NCBI GenBank assembly: GCA_910586745.1
Contig: CAJUJZ010000015.1
Span: 1-28,216, forward strand
Reading direction: 5' to 3'
Length of the DNA: 28,216 nt
DNA from: an uncultured Mucispirillum sp.
GTDB taxonomy: Bacteria; Chrysiogenota; Deferribacteres; Deferribacterales; Mucispirillaceae
Shown here: one piece after another, positions 7,231-16,437 of the stretch
How the letters are laid out: every line of letters begins with the position of its first letter
How positions within the stretch are numbered: position 1 is the stretch's first letter
The notes under the pieces: generated by a model
What the model saw: only the letters and a program-made list of their open reading frames with translations
Database searches by the model: none
Told to the model about the DNA's origin: nothing
Translations under genes and position numbers: made by a program

Positions 7231-8805
7231 TTACTTATTATTTTTAACACATGCTGCCACAAAGCCTGCAAAAACAGGATGTGGCTTATCAACACTTGAT
7301 GCAAACTCTGGGTGAAACTGGCAGCCAATAAAAAATGGATGGCTTTCTATTTCCACTATCTCTGGCAGTTTGTCATGAAAAGCAGATATTTTAAGACCAG
7401 CTTTTTCAAGCCTTTCTGCATATTCTGGATTAAATTCATGTCTGTGTCTGTGTCTTTCTACTATATCTTCTTTGCCATATAGTTTATAAGCAAGAGTATC
7501 TTTTTTAATTTTTGCACTATATTCACCAACACGCTGAGTGCCGCCAATATTTACAATTGTTCTCTGCTCATTAAGCATTGCGATGACCTGCTCTTTAGCA
7601 TTATTATCAAATTCACCTGATGTAGCTTCTTTAATACCTGCTAAGTTTCTTGCAGCTTCTATTACAGCACACTGCATACCTAAACATATTCCAAAAAATG
7701 GTATATTATTTTCTCTGGCATAAGTAATGGCAGAAATTTTACCTTCTACCCCCCTGTACCCATAGCCGCCAGGAATAAGAACACCGTCAAAGCCTTTTAT
7801 TTTATTAATTAAGTCAGCATCTTCTGCTTCAAAATATACATCTTCTACTTTTACGCCTTGATGAAGACCTGCAAGGTATAATGATTCTGCAATAGATTTA
7901 TAAGCATCTTTCATTCCTGTATATTTGCCTATAACAGCTATGCGTGTAGTTTTAGTTAATTCTTTCTTAACTATATTAAACCATGATGTATCAAACTCTT
8001 TTTTAGGTGTAAGGTTAAGCATTTTCATAACAAGCTTATCTATACCCTGTTTATAAAATGCTTCTGGTATTTGATAAATTGATGGGCAGTCTGTTGCTTC
8101 CATAACAGCTTCTTTTCTAACATTACAAAAAAGTGCTATTTTTTTCTTAACATCATCATCTAAATGTTTTTCGCAGCGGCAGATAATAATATCAGGCATA
8201 ATTCCTGATTCTCTAAGTTTTGCAACAGAATGCTGAGTTGGTTTTGTTTTAAGCTCCATGGCAGCACCAATAAAAGGAACTAAAGTTAAATGAATATGCA
8301 GAACATTTCCTTTTCCTTTCTCTAAAGTAAACTGTCTGATAGCTTCTAAAAATGGCAGTCCTTCAATATCACCAACTGTACCGCCTATTTCAATTAATGC
8401 AACATCAACTTTGCCTTCAAATTTATTTATACGGTTTTTTATTTCATCAGTAATATGTGGAATAACCTGAACAGTATTACCATTATACTGTCCCTTGATT
8501 TCCCTTTCTATTACTGTTTTATATATATCCCCTGATGTATTAGTATTATCCTTAGTAGTTTTCATGCCAAGGAAGCGTTCGTAGTAGCCTAAGTCTAAGT
8601 CAGTTTCAGCACCATCTGAAGCAACATATACTTCTCCATGCTGGTAAGGATTCATTGTGCCTGGGTCTACATTAAAATACGGATCAAACTTAGCCATAGC
8701 AGCATTAAACCCGTTAAGCTGTAATAATTTTCCAACACTGGCACCAGACACACCTTTACCTAATGAGCTGGCAACACCACCTGTAACAAATATCCACTTA
8801 GTCAT
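7231..8805 (-). CDS. pyrG: CTP synthase
   Basis: Converts UTP, ATP and glutamine to CTP in the cytoplasm, the last step of pyrimidine nucleotide synthesis. 524 residues, a little shorter than E. coli PyrG (545). The N-terminal synthetase domain opens with IFVTGGVASSLGKGV (P-loop-like) and continues with DPYFNVDPGTM, QHGEVYV and DGAETDLDLG. The C-terminal class I glutaminase domain has the nucleophile C374 in FFGICLGMQ and the His/Glu pair in CQFHPEF. The stretch AKFDPYFN departs slightly from the usual K(L/M)DPY(I/L)N, but the catalytic residues are intact. GAGGAA lies about 10 nt before the ATG. It is transcribed divergently from guaA. Confidence 0.98.
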   Translation of the reverse strand: MTKWIFVTGGVASSLGKGVSGASVGKLLQLNGFNAAMAKFDPYFNVDPGTMNPYQHGEVYVASDGAETDLDLGYYERFLGMKTTKDNTNTSGDIYKTVIEREIKGQYNGNTVQVIPHITDEIKNRINKFEGKVDVALIEIGGTVGDIEGLPFLEAIRQFTLEKGKGNVLHIHLTLVPFIGAAMELKTKPTQHSVAKLRESGIMPDIIICRCEKHLDDDVKKKIALFCNVRKEAVMEATDCPSIYQIPEAFYKQGIDKLVMKMLNLTPKKEFDTSWFNIVKKELTKTTRIAVIGKYTGMKDAYKSIAESLYLAGLHQGVKVEDVYFEAEDADLINKIKGFDGVLIPGGYGYRGVEGKISAITYARENNIPFFGICLGMQCAVIEAARNLAGIKEATSGEFDNNAKEQVIAMLNEQRTIVNIGGTQRVGEYSAKIKKDTLAYKLYGKEDIVERHRHRHEFNPEYAERLEKAGLKISAFHDKLPEIVEIESHPFFIGCQFHPEFASSVDKPHPVFAGFVAACVKNNK

Positions 8806-8845
8806 AAATAATTGTTTCCTCGTTTAAATTTATAATTATCCAGTT

Positions 8846-8874
8846 ACTATAACATATATATAAATTTTCTTCAA
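8846..8874 (-). promoter_or_regulatory. Putative sigma-70 promoter for pyrG
   Basis: On the minus strand TTGAAG (8874-8869) and TATAGT (8851-8846) are separated by exactly 17 nt. The predicted start of transcription is ~35-40 nt upstream of the pyrG ATG. Based on consensus similarity only. Confidence 0.5.
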
Positions 8875-8982
8875 ATAATAATTTTAGCATATAATTAAAT
8901 ATTTTTAATGAAAAAAAAATATAAATTTGTTATACTATTTTATCTAGTAGTAAAGCTATATTGTTTGGAGTTTAAAACTATT

Positions 8983-10521
8983 ATGGATTTAGAAAAAATA
9001 CTTATTCTTGATTTTGGCGGTCAGTACAGTAAACTGATTGCCAGAAGAACCAGGGAATGTGGTGTCTTTAGTGAAATATTAAGCTGCTCTACAACCCCTG
9101 AGCGTATTCGGGAAAAGGGGTATAAAGCCATTATTCTTTCAGGCGGCCCTGCAAGTGTATATGAACCTAACGGTCCACAGTGTGATAAAGCCATATTTGA
9201 TATGGATTTACCTGTGCTTGGTATATGCTATGGTGCTCAGCTTATGGCAAACTTACTTGGTGGTTATGTGGAAAGCAGCGGTTCTCCAGAATACGGTTCT
9301 ACTATGGTGCATATTGATAAAAAAGCAGTGCTTTTTCAGTCACCTAATGTAGAAGAAGTTACTGCCACATGGATGAGCCATACCGATTATATTAAAACTG
9401 TCCCAGATGGATTTAATATTACAGCTAAAACTGGCAGCTGCCCTGTAGCAGCTATGGAAAACAACAGCAAAAAACTTTATGCATTACAGTTTCACCCAGA
9501 AGTAACTAACTCTATCCGCGGAATGGATATGATTAAAACATTCCTTTTTGATATATGCGGATTTAAAGGAGACTGGAAAATGTCATCATTTATTGATGAC
9601 GCTGTTGCTAAAATTAGAGAAAAAACAGGAAACGGCAAAGCATTATGTGCATTAAGCGGCGGCGTAGATTCTTCTGTTGCTGCCCTTTTAGTGCAAAAAG
9701 CTATTGGCGACAGATTAACATGTGTATTTGTTGACCACGGTCTTTTAAGAAAAAATGAAGGTGATGAAGTAGAAGCCATTTTCGCTAAATTTGGCTTAGA
9801 CCTTATAAGAGTTAATGCTGGAGAAAGATTCCTAGCAAAACTTAAAGATGTGGAAGACCCAGAACAGAAAAGAAAAATCATTGGTAACGAGTTTATTGCA
9901 GTTTTTGAAGAAGAAGCAAAAAAACTTGGCTCTGTTGATTACCTTGTTCAAGGTACAATCTACCCAGATGTTATAGAAAGCGGTGCAGGAAGTTCTGCAA
10001 TGATTAAAAGCCACCATAATGTAGGTGGTCTGCCAGAAACTATGGATTTTAAAGGACTTATTGAGCCATTAAGAGAGCTTTTTAAAGATGAAGTCCGTAA
10101 AGTAGGTCTTGATTTAGGACTTCCTGAAAATCTTGTTATGAGACAGCCTTTCCCAGGTCCTGGACTTGGTGTGAGAATTATTGGCAAAATCACTGCTGAA
10201 AAAGTTGCAATACTTCAGGATGCTGATGCTGTTTTTAGAGAAGAAATAGCTGCTGCAGGACTTGATAAAGAAATCAGCCAGTATTTTGCAGCATTAACAG
10301 ATATGCGTTCAGTTGGTGTTATGGGTGACTATAGAACATATTACTATACTATTGGTCTGCGTGCTGTTATTACATCAGACTTTATGACTGCAGAATGGGC
10401 CCGCATACCACATGAAGTGCTTGCAAAAACTTCTAACAGAATTGTAAATGAAGTCCGCGGCATTAATAGAGTAGTATACGATATCACTACTAAACCACCT
10501 GCAACTGTAGAGTGGTTATAA
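8983..10521 (+). CDS. guaA: GMP synthase (glutamine-hydrolysing)
   Basis: Amidates XMP to GMP using glutamine and ATP in the cytoplasm. From the ATG at 8983 the product is 512 residues, the normal family length, starting MDLEKILILDFGGQYSKLIARR. The frame is open upstream to an ATG at 8908, but that 25-residue addition is hydrophobic, has no family counterpart and lacks a ribosome-binding site, while GGAG stands at 8967-8970 before 8983. The class I glutaminase domain has C82 in LGICYGAQ and the QFHPEV His/Glu. The PP-loop ATPase signature SGGVDSSVA follows, then the dimerisation domain with RQPFPGPGLG and the terminal TTKPPATVEW. It is divergent from pyrG and followed by a terminator. Confidence 0.97.
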   Translation: MDLEKILILDFGGQYSKLIARRTRECGVFSEILSCSTTPERIREKGYKAIILSGGPASVYEPNGPQCDKAIFDMDLPVLGICYGAQLMANLLGGYVESSGSPEYGSTMVHIDKKAVLFQSPNVEEVTATWMSHTDYIKTVPDGFNITAKTGSCPVAAMENNSKKLYALQFHPEVTNSIRGMDMIKTFLFDICGFKGDWKMSSFIDDAVAKIREKTGNGKALCALSGGVDSSVAALLVQKAIGDRLTCVFVDHGLLRKNEGDEVEAIFAKFGLDLIRVNAGERFLAKLKDVEDPEQKRKIIGNEFIAVFEEEAKKLGSVDYLVQGTIYPDVIESGAGSSAMIKSHHNVGGLPETMDFKGLIEPLRELFKDEVRKVGLDLGLPENLVMRQPFPGPGLGVRIIGKITAEKVAILQDADAVFREEIAAAGLDKEISQYFAALTDMRSVGVMGDYRTYYYTIGLRAVITSDFMTAEWARIPHEVLAKTSNRIVNEVRGINRVVYDITTKPPATVEWL

Positions 10522-10558
10522 TATATAAAAATAAATTTATATTATATACTAAAATAAA

Positions 10559-10590
10559 GGAGCAGGATAAATATTCCTGCTCCCATTTTT
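10559..10590 (+). terminator. guaA intrinsic terminator
   Basis: GGAGCAGGA at 10559-10567 pairs perfectly with TCCTGCTCC at 10575-10583 around a 7-nt A/T loop. The sequence CATTTTT follows to 10590. It lies 38 bp after the guaA stop. Confidence 0.85.
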
Positions 10591-10880
10591 AAAATATAAT
10601 GATGTATGCAGAGAGAGGATATAAATTATATTTTAAGATATAAAATTATAGCATATTATGTTATATCTTAAAATTTATAATATTTTTGGCAGTATATATC
10701 CAGTTTTAAAAAGCAGTTCCAAGTATTTAGAAAAAATACAAGTTTTTTACAGTTCAAAACTGTAAAAAAATTTTGAGAACAAACATGGGTAAAAAAAATG
10801 TTTCCAAAGCCAATAAATTTACCTGCCCTTTATAAAACATTTATAGGGCTGCTTAAAAAAATAAAAAATTAAGGAATTAA
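10591..10880. other. Non-coding guaA-lpxI gap with further inverted repeats
   Basis: After the guaA terminator there is no credible ORF, but several inverted repeats. ATTTTAAGATATA at 10630-10642 pairs with TATATCTTAAAAT at 10662-10674. TTTTTTACAGTT at 10743-10754 pairs with AACTGTAAAAAA at 10758-10769 around a 3-nt loop. GCCCT...ATAAA around 10825-10836 pairs with TTTATAGGGC ending at 10849. Only the last has appreciable G+C. The lpxI promoter must lie here or further upstream. An AAGGA ribosome-binding site stands just before 10881. Confidence 0.5.
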
Positions 10881-11708
10881 ATGAATAAAAGAAAAGTTGC
10901 TATTATTGCCGGCTATGGCTCACTGCCATTAATCGGTGCTAAATATGTTAAAGAAAAAGGTGATGAACTTTTAATTATAGCATTAAAGGAAAGCTGCACT
11001 TTAAATGAAGAATTGAAAAAGCTTGCTGACCATTACTATGAATTTAGTGTAGGGCTTGCAGGTAAAATGTTAAAAACTTTAAAAAAACATAAAATTACCC
11101 ATGCCCTGCTTTCTGGAAAAGTTGAAATTAAACTGCTGCACAGCACGAGATTTGATTTAAAAGCTCTGCTTATGCTTGCAAAAATTTCTTTAAAAAGCAC
11201 TGATTCTATTAATTTTGCAATCATAAATGAATTAAAGAAAATCAATATAGATATGCTTTCTCAAAAAGAAGTATATTCTTCCATTATTCCAAAAAGTATG
11301 CAGTTTACTGATAAATCATATATTGAAGCCGGACTTAAAGATGTTGTAAAGGAAGGTTTTTTATTTGCCAAACATATTGGTGCTCTTGATTTAGGTCAGT
11401 CAATAGTTATAAGCAGAAAAGGTATTTTAGCAGTTGAAAGTGCTGAAGGCACAGATATTACTTTTGCAAGAGGTTCAAGCCTTGGTAAAGGTGAAGCTCT
11501 CTGTGTTAAAACAGGTAAAGCATATCAAGATGAAAGGTTTGATTTACCTACGGTTGGACTTGATACATTAAAAAATATTGCAGAAAATGGTGGACTTGGT
11601 CTTATTATGGAAAGCGGCGAAACAATAGTTGTTGATATGGATAAATGCATAGAATATGCAAAAGAAAAAGATTTAATATTTGCCTCTGTAAGTCAGAGTG
11701 AGCTGTAA
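10881..11708 (+). CDS. lpxI: UDP-2,3-diacylglucosamine pyrophosphatase, LpxI type
   Basis: LpxI (formerly DUF1009) hydrolyses UDP-2,3-diacylglucosamine to lipid X in lipid A synthesis, replacing LpxH in many non-enteric Gram-negatives. 275 residues, the usual length. The N-terminal domain opens IAGYGSLPLIGAKYVKEKG and includes HALLSGKVE. The C-terminal catalytic domain shows GALDLGQSIVI, AVESAEGTDITF and the diagnostic KTGKAYQDERFDLPTVGLDTL, with the conserved Asp residues of the family. AAGGA lies 5 nt before the ATG. The gene stands alone here, away from other lpx genes, and its stop codon lies one base from that of the convergent lipoprotein gene. Confidence 0.93.
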   Translation: MNKRKVAIIAGYGSLPLIGAKYVKEKGDELLIIALKESCTLNEELKKLADHYYEFSVGLAGKMLKTLKKHKITHALLSGKVEIKLLHSTRFDLKALLMLAKISLKSTDSINFAIINELKKINIDMLSQKEVYSSIIPKSMQFTDKSYIEAGLKDVVKEGFLFAKHIGALDLGQSIVISRKGILAVESAEGTDITFARGSSLGKGEALCVKTGKAYQDERFDLPTVGLDTLKNIAENGGLGLIMESGETIVVDMDKCIEYAKEKDLIFASVSQSEL

Positions 11709-11709
11709 T

Positions 11710-12159
11710 TTATTTTTTGATTTTCATATACCATCTGCTATCTACACGCTTTAAAGGGATAACTGCATATTTTTCACCTAATTTTACACTGGCAGAATAT
11801 GTGGTATCATCAATTTTTTCAAGGCTTACAAGCTCCATATCTTTATCACCTAATATTATTTTAAAACTGCCAAATAAATATTCTTCTGAGCTTAAATTAT
11901 CTGGTGTAATATTCTCTTTATTTAAAGCATAAGCCATAATGCTGAATAAATCATAATTATCAATATTTGCTGCCATATTACTGGAAACTGCATACCTGTC
12001 TTCAGGCACTACCATATTCCAGAAAGATAATGTATCACCATTATTATAAAACTTTATGATTTCATGTGCTGCATATTCTGGAGAATTTTTATCAGAACAG
12101 CCTGAAAAAACAAGAAACAGCATACTTAAAAGAGAACTTAAAACTATTTTTTTATACAT
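11710..12159 (-). CDS. Small lipoprotein, NTF2/DUF4878-like
   Basis: From the ATG at 12159 the product is 149 residues. It begins MYKK, then a hydrophobic stretch, then FLVFSGC, a lipobox followed by the polar linker SDKNS. This indicates signal peptidase II processing and a lipid-anchored, probably periplasm-facing protein. The mature part (PEYAAHEIIKFYNNGDTLSFWNMV..., ending VDSRWYMKIKK) has the size and helix/sheet alternation of DUF4878-like NTF2-fold lipoproteins, but that assignment is tentative. An ATG five codons upstream (12174) is in frame, but AGGA lies 7 nt before 12159 and nothing suitable precedes 12174. The gene is convergent with lpxI, with no room for a terminator between them. 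Confidence 0.8.
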   Translation of the reverse strand: MYKKIVLSSLLSMLFLVFSGCSDKNSPEYAAHEIIKFYNNGDTLSFWNMVVPEDRYAVSSNMAANIDNYDLFSIMAYALNKENITPDNLSSEEYLFGSFKIILGDKDMELVSLEKIDDTTYSASVKLGEKYAVIPLKRVDSRWYMKIKK

Positions 12160-12319
12160 ATTACTATCCTGCATTATTATATAAATTTAAGTTTTGAAAA
12201 ATACAATAGAAAAAAAAATTTTTATGCATATTTTATACAAATAATGTAAGAGTATAAGACATAAAACGATTGCGAAAAAAGTATGAATAAAAAAGCGGTT
12301 GTTAAAACTCTTTAAAAGA

Positions 12320-12349
12320 AATATTATTTTTTAGCCCAAAAATAATATT
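12320..12349. repeat. 12-bp perfect inverted repeat upstream of the IS30 remnant
   Basis: AATATTATTTTT at 12320-12331 pairs with AAAAATAATATT at 12338-12349 around the loop TAGCCC. It is entirely A/T in the stem. It may be a weak terminator or a palindrome left near the edge of the insertion-sequence remnant. The rest of 12175-12379 shows no gene; it should contain the lipoprotein promoter. Confidence 0.45.
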
Positions 12350-12379
12350 GTAAGAAAAGAATACAGTGCATATTATTCA

Positions 12380-12914
12380 TTGAATATAAGGCAACAGTTA
12401 ATGAGCAAAACAGCCCTGCTTATGCTTACAGAACGAGTATCACAGTTTGAAATAATAATAAAATTAAGAGATAAAACACAGAAAAGTATAACAGCAGCAT
12501 TAGATAAGTTAGAAAGAGAGTATAAATATAAATTCAGCTTAATATTTAAGAGCATAACAGTAGATAATGGTGTAGAATTTTTAGATATGGCAGGTTTAGA
12601 AAAATCAGTGTATGATAAAATATCTAAACGAACAACTATTTATTATGCTCACCCTTATTGTTCTTTGGAAAGAGGAAGTAATGAGAATAATAATGAATTT
12701 ATAAGAAAATTTATTAAAAAGAAAACTAATATTAAAAATTTTTCAGCTGCTTATATTAAAAAAATTCGGGGACTGGATGAATAATTATCCTAGAAAATTA
12801 TTTAATTATAAATCGGCTAATGATATATTTTATGAGAACTTAAAACTTCTGCTTAAAATGCTGAAATCGTTTTTAGAGTTTACAGAAATATTTAATACCA
12901 ATTTATCTATTTGA
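12380..12914 (+). pseudogene. IS30-family transposase remnant (N-terminus lost, frameshifted)
   Basis: The main frame (about 12401-12770) reads as the C-terminal half of an IS30-type DDE transposase: KTALLMLTERVSQFEIIIKL, then ITVDNGVEF with the second catalytic Asp, and YYAHPYCSLERGSNENNNEF with the catalytic Glu region. At the run CGGGG (12767-12771) it shifts. The next frame continues DWMNNYPRKLFNYKSAND from 12771, the classic IS30 C-terminus, and stops at TGA 12912-12914. Deleting one G restores a continuous protein. The helix-turn-helix N-terminus and the first catalytic Asp (expected in WE.DTV) are missing or scrambled before 12400. No intact terminal inverted repeats are recognised. 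This is a dead copy. Confidence 0.85.
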
Positions 12915-12939
12915 CATTTTCTATCCTATATTATATTCT
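12911..12939 (+). promoter_or_regulatory. Putative promoter for dprA at the edge of the IS30 remnant
   Basis: TTGACA (12911-12916), a perfect -35 match, is followed after 17 nt by TATTCT (12934-12939), a 4/6 match to the -10 consensus. The -35 overlaps the transposase stop codon. Predicted transcription starts near 12946, leaving only a ~12-nt leader before the dprA ATG, which fits the absence of a Shine-Dalgarno sequence there. Confidence 0.45.
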
Positions 12940-12957
12940 TTCTTTTATTATCATTTT

Positions 12958-14082
12958 ATGGAGTTTATTATAGATACCGTTTATGAATATATGGCATTAA
13001 AGCATATTAAAGGGTTAAGTGATACTACCATCTCTTTAATGATGGAAAAACGCGGCACAATATCAGGCATATTTCAAGAAAAGGCAGATTTCTTTTACGG
13101 CTCAAATATTCAAAGTACTGTAGTTGACAGGATTCTTACAAAATCATTTAACGAACAGGCTGTTGAAAGCCAAATCAGGCGTGCAGAAGATGCAGGTATA
13201 TCTATCATAACCCTTGAAGATGAAAGATACCCTAAAATGCTGAAAGAAGTATATGCACCACCTGCCCTGCTTTATGTTCTTGGAAACAGTGAATGTTTAA
13301 ATAATATATGTGTTGGTATAGTAGGTTCAAGAAGCTGCTCAAAAATGGCTGAAAACTTTGCATATAAACTGTCAAAAGAATTAGCGGAAGTAGGCATAAC
13401 TGTTGTCAGCGGCTTTGCTTATGGTATTGATATTGCATCCCATAAAGGGGCTTTAAATTATGGTGCAACAGCCTGTGTATTAGGCAGCGGACTTGCAAAT
13501 ATATACCCTGCAGCTCATGCTAAATATATTGACAAAATACTTGAAAAAGGCGGCTGTCTGCTTAGTGAATTTACTCTTGATGAAACACCTCTGCCTGCAA
13601 ATTTCCCTAGAAGAAACAGAATAATATCAGGGCTTTCAAAAGCTATTGCTGTTATTGAAGCAGGATATAAAAGCGGCTCATTAATAACCTGCCGCTTTGC
13701 ATTAGAGCAAAACAGGGAGATTTTTGCAGTGCCTGCATTTCCCGGCGGCAGAAACAGTGCCACAAACTCTCTTTTAAAGCAGGGAGCAAAATTTTTAGAA
13801 TCATCTCTTGACATAATTTCTGATTTACAATATGACTTAAAAATTAAGTTAAATGAAAATAATAGTGAAATTGTTGAGAACAGCATAAAAGCTCTTGAAA
13901 TTGAAGATGAAACAGGGCAGAAGATATATGATGCTTTATCTATTGAGCCTTTATCATTAAATAATATATGTTTAAAACTAAATATTGATGTTGTTTCAGC
14001 TATGAGTGCCATAGCCTGCCTTGAACTTGACGGCATAATAGAAAAAGCACAAGATGAAAAATATATAATTAAAATAATATAA
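12958..14082 (+). CDS. dprA: DNA-processing protein DprA (Smf)
   Basis: Binds incoming single-stranded DNA and loads RecA during natural transformation; widespread also in bacteria not known to be competent. 374 residues. An N-terminal helical region (YMALKHIKGLSDTTISLMM) and ISIITLEDERYPKML lead into the Rossmann-like core with GIVGSRSCSKMAE, SGFAYGIDIASHKGAL, LSEFTLDETPLPANFPRRNRIISGL and EAGYKSGSLITCRFALEQ. A C-terminal winged-helix-like segment (about 310-374) completes it. The ATG has no Shine-Dalgarno, and the transcript leader may be very short. It is the first gene of dprA-topA-trmFO-xerC; its TAA is followed directly by a possible topA start at 14083. Confidence 0.95.
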   Translation: MEFIIDTVYEYMALKHIKGLSDTTISLMMEKRGTISGIFQEKADFFYGSNIQSTVVDRILTKSFNEQAVESQIRRAEDAGISIITLEDERYPKMLKEVYAPPALLYVLGNSECLNNICVGIVGSRSCSKMAENFAYKLSKELAEVGITVVSGFAYGIDIASHKGALNYGATACVLGSGLANIYPAAHAKYIDKILEKGGCLLSEFTLDETPLPANFPRRNRIISGLSKAIAVIEAGYKSGSLITCRFALEQNREIFAVPAFPGGRNSATNSLLKQGAKFLESSLDIISDLQYDLKIKLNENNSEIVENSIKALEIEDETGQKIYDALSIEPLSLNNICLKLNIDVVSAMSAIACLELDGIIEKAQDEKYIIKII

Positions 14083-14094
14083 ATGGGTAACATT

Positions 14095-16437
14095 ATGAAC
14101 CTGGTAATTGTTGAATCACCTGCAAAAGCTAAAACTATTGAAAAATATCTTGGCTCTGATTACAAAGTAATCGCAAGCGTTGGTCATATTATTGACCTGC
14201 CGCCTAACGAGCTGGGTGTAGATATTGAGCATAACTTTGAGCCTAAATATATTGTTATAGAAGGTAAAGAAAAAGTTATTTCTTCCCTTAAAACAAATGC
14301 AAAAAAAGCAGATAAAGTATTTCTTGCTCCCGACCCTGATAGAGAGGGAGAAGCTATTGCATGGCATATTGCGAGCCAAATTGATAAAAATAAGCCTGTA
14401 AAACGAGTGCTTTTTAATGAAATCACTAAAAAAGGCATATTAGATGGTATTGATAACCCTGGCGATATTAATATAAATAGAGTAAATGCTCAGCAGTCTC
14501 GCAGAATATTAGACAGGCTTGTAGGTTATATGGTAAGCCCACTTTTATGGAAACCGCTCAGATATGGTCTTTCTGCAGGTCGTGTGCAGTCTGTTGCATT
14601 AAGATTAATATGCGAAAGAGAAGAAGAAATTGAAAAATTTATACCAGTTGAATCTTGGAGCATTAGTGCAGATTTTAATATAGAAAATAAAAACACAAAT
14701 GATAAAGGTATATTAAAAGCTAAACTTGATAAAATAAAAGGCAAAAAAGCAGATATTAAAACAGAGAAAGATGCTGAAAAGATACTTGCTGAAATACCTG
14801 TAGATTTTATTGTATCAGGTGTAGAAGAAAAGGCAGTAAAACAAAACCCTGCTGAGCCTTTTATTACATCAAGAATGCAGCAGGAAGCTATTAGAAAATT
14901 AGGCTTTACTGCAAAAAAAGCAATGGCAGTTGCACAAAGCTTATATGAAGGTGTAGAGCTTGCAGAAGGCCCTGTTGGTCTTATTACTTATATGAGAACA
15001 GACTCTACACGCATATCTCCAGAGGCAGAAAATCAGGCAAAAGAATATATTGAAAAAAATTTTGGCAAAGATTATGTTACAAAAAATAAAAAATCTGCTA
15101 AAAAATCAAATAATGTGCAGGATGCTCACGAAGCTATACGCCCAACATCAGTATTAAGAACACCGACAGAAATTAAAAAATATTTAACTAACGACCAATA
15201 CAGACTTTATAAACTTATATGGGAAAGGTTTGTTGCAAGCAGGATGGCAGAAGCTGTATTTAACCAAACAGTAGTCCGCTTAACAGGTCTTGATTATGAA
15301 TTTAAAGCATCTGCTAAAACTCTTGCTTTTGCAGGCTTTACTAAACTTTATCTTGAAAGTAAAGAAGAAGATGCTAAAAATGAAGAAGATGATGAAACTA
15401 CTATCTCATTTAAAATATCAGAAAACACTCCTGCATTAAGAGATAAAACAGAAAAGAAACAGCATTTTACACAAAGTCCGCCACGATATACAGAAGCTAC
15501 TCTTGTTAAAACATTAGAGCAGCAGGGAATAGGCAGGCCGTCAACTTATGCTGCCATTATCTCTACTATTGTAGAAAGGCAGTATACAGAACTTCAGGAT
15601 AAAAAATTCCACCCTACAGAGCTTGGAAGGATAGTAAATAAAATATTAATAGAAAACTTTCCTAAAATATTTGAAGTAAAATTTACTGCAAGTATGGAAA
15701 AAGATTTAGATTTAATAGAAGACGGTTCAGAAAACTGGCATGATGTATTATCAAACTTTTATAAAAATTTTGATAAAGAATTAAAAGTGGCTTCTACTGG
15801 TAAAATATCTGCTAATTTAGAAACTAATAAAAAATGCCCAATATGCGCAAGTGAGCTTGTTATAAAAATGGGCAAAAATGGAACATTCCTTGCATGCTCT
15901 GCGTATCCAGAGTGTAAGTTTACTTCTAACTTTAAAAGAAATGAAAAAGGTGAAATAGAGCTTGTTGAAGATAAGCAGTTTGAAGGCACTGGTATAAAAT
16001 GCGAAAAATGCGGTGAAGAACTTGTATTTAAAAAGACACGCTTTGGTGAAGTTATTGCATGCCCAGGATACCCAGAATGTAAAAATATTAAAAACTTTTT
16101 AAGAACTCCTGATGGGAATATAAAAGTACTAGAAGCAGGGCAGAAATTAGATGAAAAATGTCCAGAATGTTCTAAGCCACTTACATTAAAATCTGGAAAA
16201 AATGGTATGTTTGCAGCATGCTCTGGATATCCGGAATGTAAATTTACTGCTAATACCCAAATGAAAGAAGACGGCACTATCGGTATTAAGCCAAATACTT
16301 CAAATGAAAGTGGTGAAGTATGCGAAAAATGCGGTAAACCTATGGTTGTAAAAAGAAGTTTCCGTGGTGCTTTCCTTGCATGCTCAGGGTATCCGGAATG
16401 TAAAAATACTAAACCTATTAAGAAAAAAGAAAGTTAA
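14095..16437 (+). CDS. topA: DNA topoisomerase I
   Basis: Type IA topoisomerase that relaxes negative supercoils by single-strand passage. From 14095 the protein is 780 residues, starting MNLVIVESPAKAKTIEKYLG; an in-frame ATG at 14083 directly abuts the dprA stop and would add MGNI. The Toprim domain shows VIVESPAKAKTI and DPDREGEAIAWH. The catalytic Tyr299 is in LITYMRTDS. EQQGIGRPSTYA and QDAHEAIRPT are intact. The C-terminus carries four C4 zinc ribbons (for example CPICASEL...CSAYPEC, CEKCGEEL...CPGYPEC), so the DNA-binding tail is complete. The four ribbons are near-repeats at nucleotide level as well. Cotranscribed with dprA and, 16 bp downstream, trmFO. Confidence 0.97.
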   Translation: MNLVIVESPAKAKTIEKYLGSDYKVIASVGHIIDLPPNELGVDIEHNFEPKYIVIEGKEKVISSLKTNAKKADKVFLAPDPDREGEAIAWHIASQIDKNKPVKRVLFNEITKKGILDGIDNPGDININRVNAQQSRRILDRLVGYMVSPLLWKPLRYGLSAGRVQSVALRLICEREEEIEKFIPVESWSISADFNIENKNTNDKGILKAKLDKIKGKKADIKTEKDAEKILAEIPVDFIVSGVEEKAVKQNPAEPFITSRMQQEAIRKLGFTAKKAMAVAQSLYEGVELAEGPVGLITYMRTDSTRISPEAENQAKEYIEKNFGKDYVTKNKKSAKKSNNVQDAHEAIRPTSVLRTPTEIKKYLTNDQYRLYKLIWERFVASRMAEAVFNQTVVRLTGLDYEFKASAKTLAFAGFTKLYLESKEEDAKNEEDDETTISFKISENTPALRDKTEKKQHFTQSPPRYTEATLVKTLEQQGIGRPSTYAAIISTIVERQYTELQDKKFHPTELGRIVNKILIENFPKIFEVKFTASMEKDLDLIEDGSENWHDVLSNFYKNFDKELKVASTGKISANLETNKKCPICASELVIKMGKNGTFLACSAYPECKFTSNFKRNEKGEIELVEDKQFEGTGIKCEKCGEELVFKKTRFGEVIACPGYPECKNIKNFLRTPDGNIKVLEAGQKLDEKCPECSKPLTLKSGKNGMFAACSGYPECKFTANTQMKEDGTIGIKPNTSNESGEVCEKCGKPMVVKRSFRGAFLACSGYPECKNTKPIKKKES

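Noticed and set aside
8908..8982. Upstream start for guaA giving a 25-residue hydrophobic extension
   Set aside because: The extension has no counterpart in GuaA, has no Shine-Dalgarno, and the ATG at 8983 gives the normal N-terminus; a signal peptide on a cytoplasmic enzyme is implausible.
15835..16430. Direct repeats that could suggest an array or mobile repeat
   Set aside because: They are the four zinc-ribbon motifs of TopA read in frame, a normal feature of the protein.
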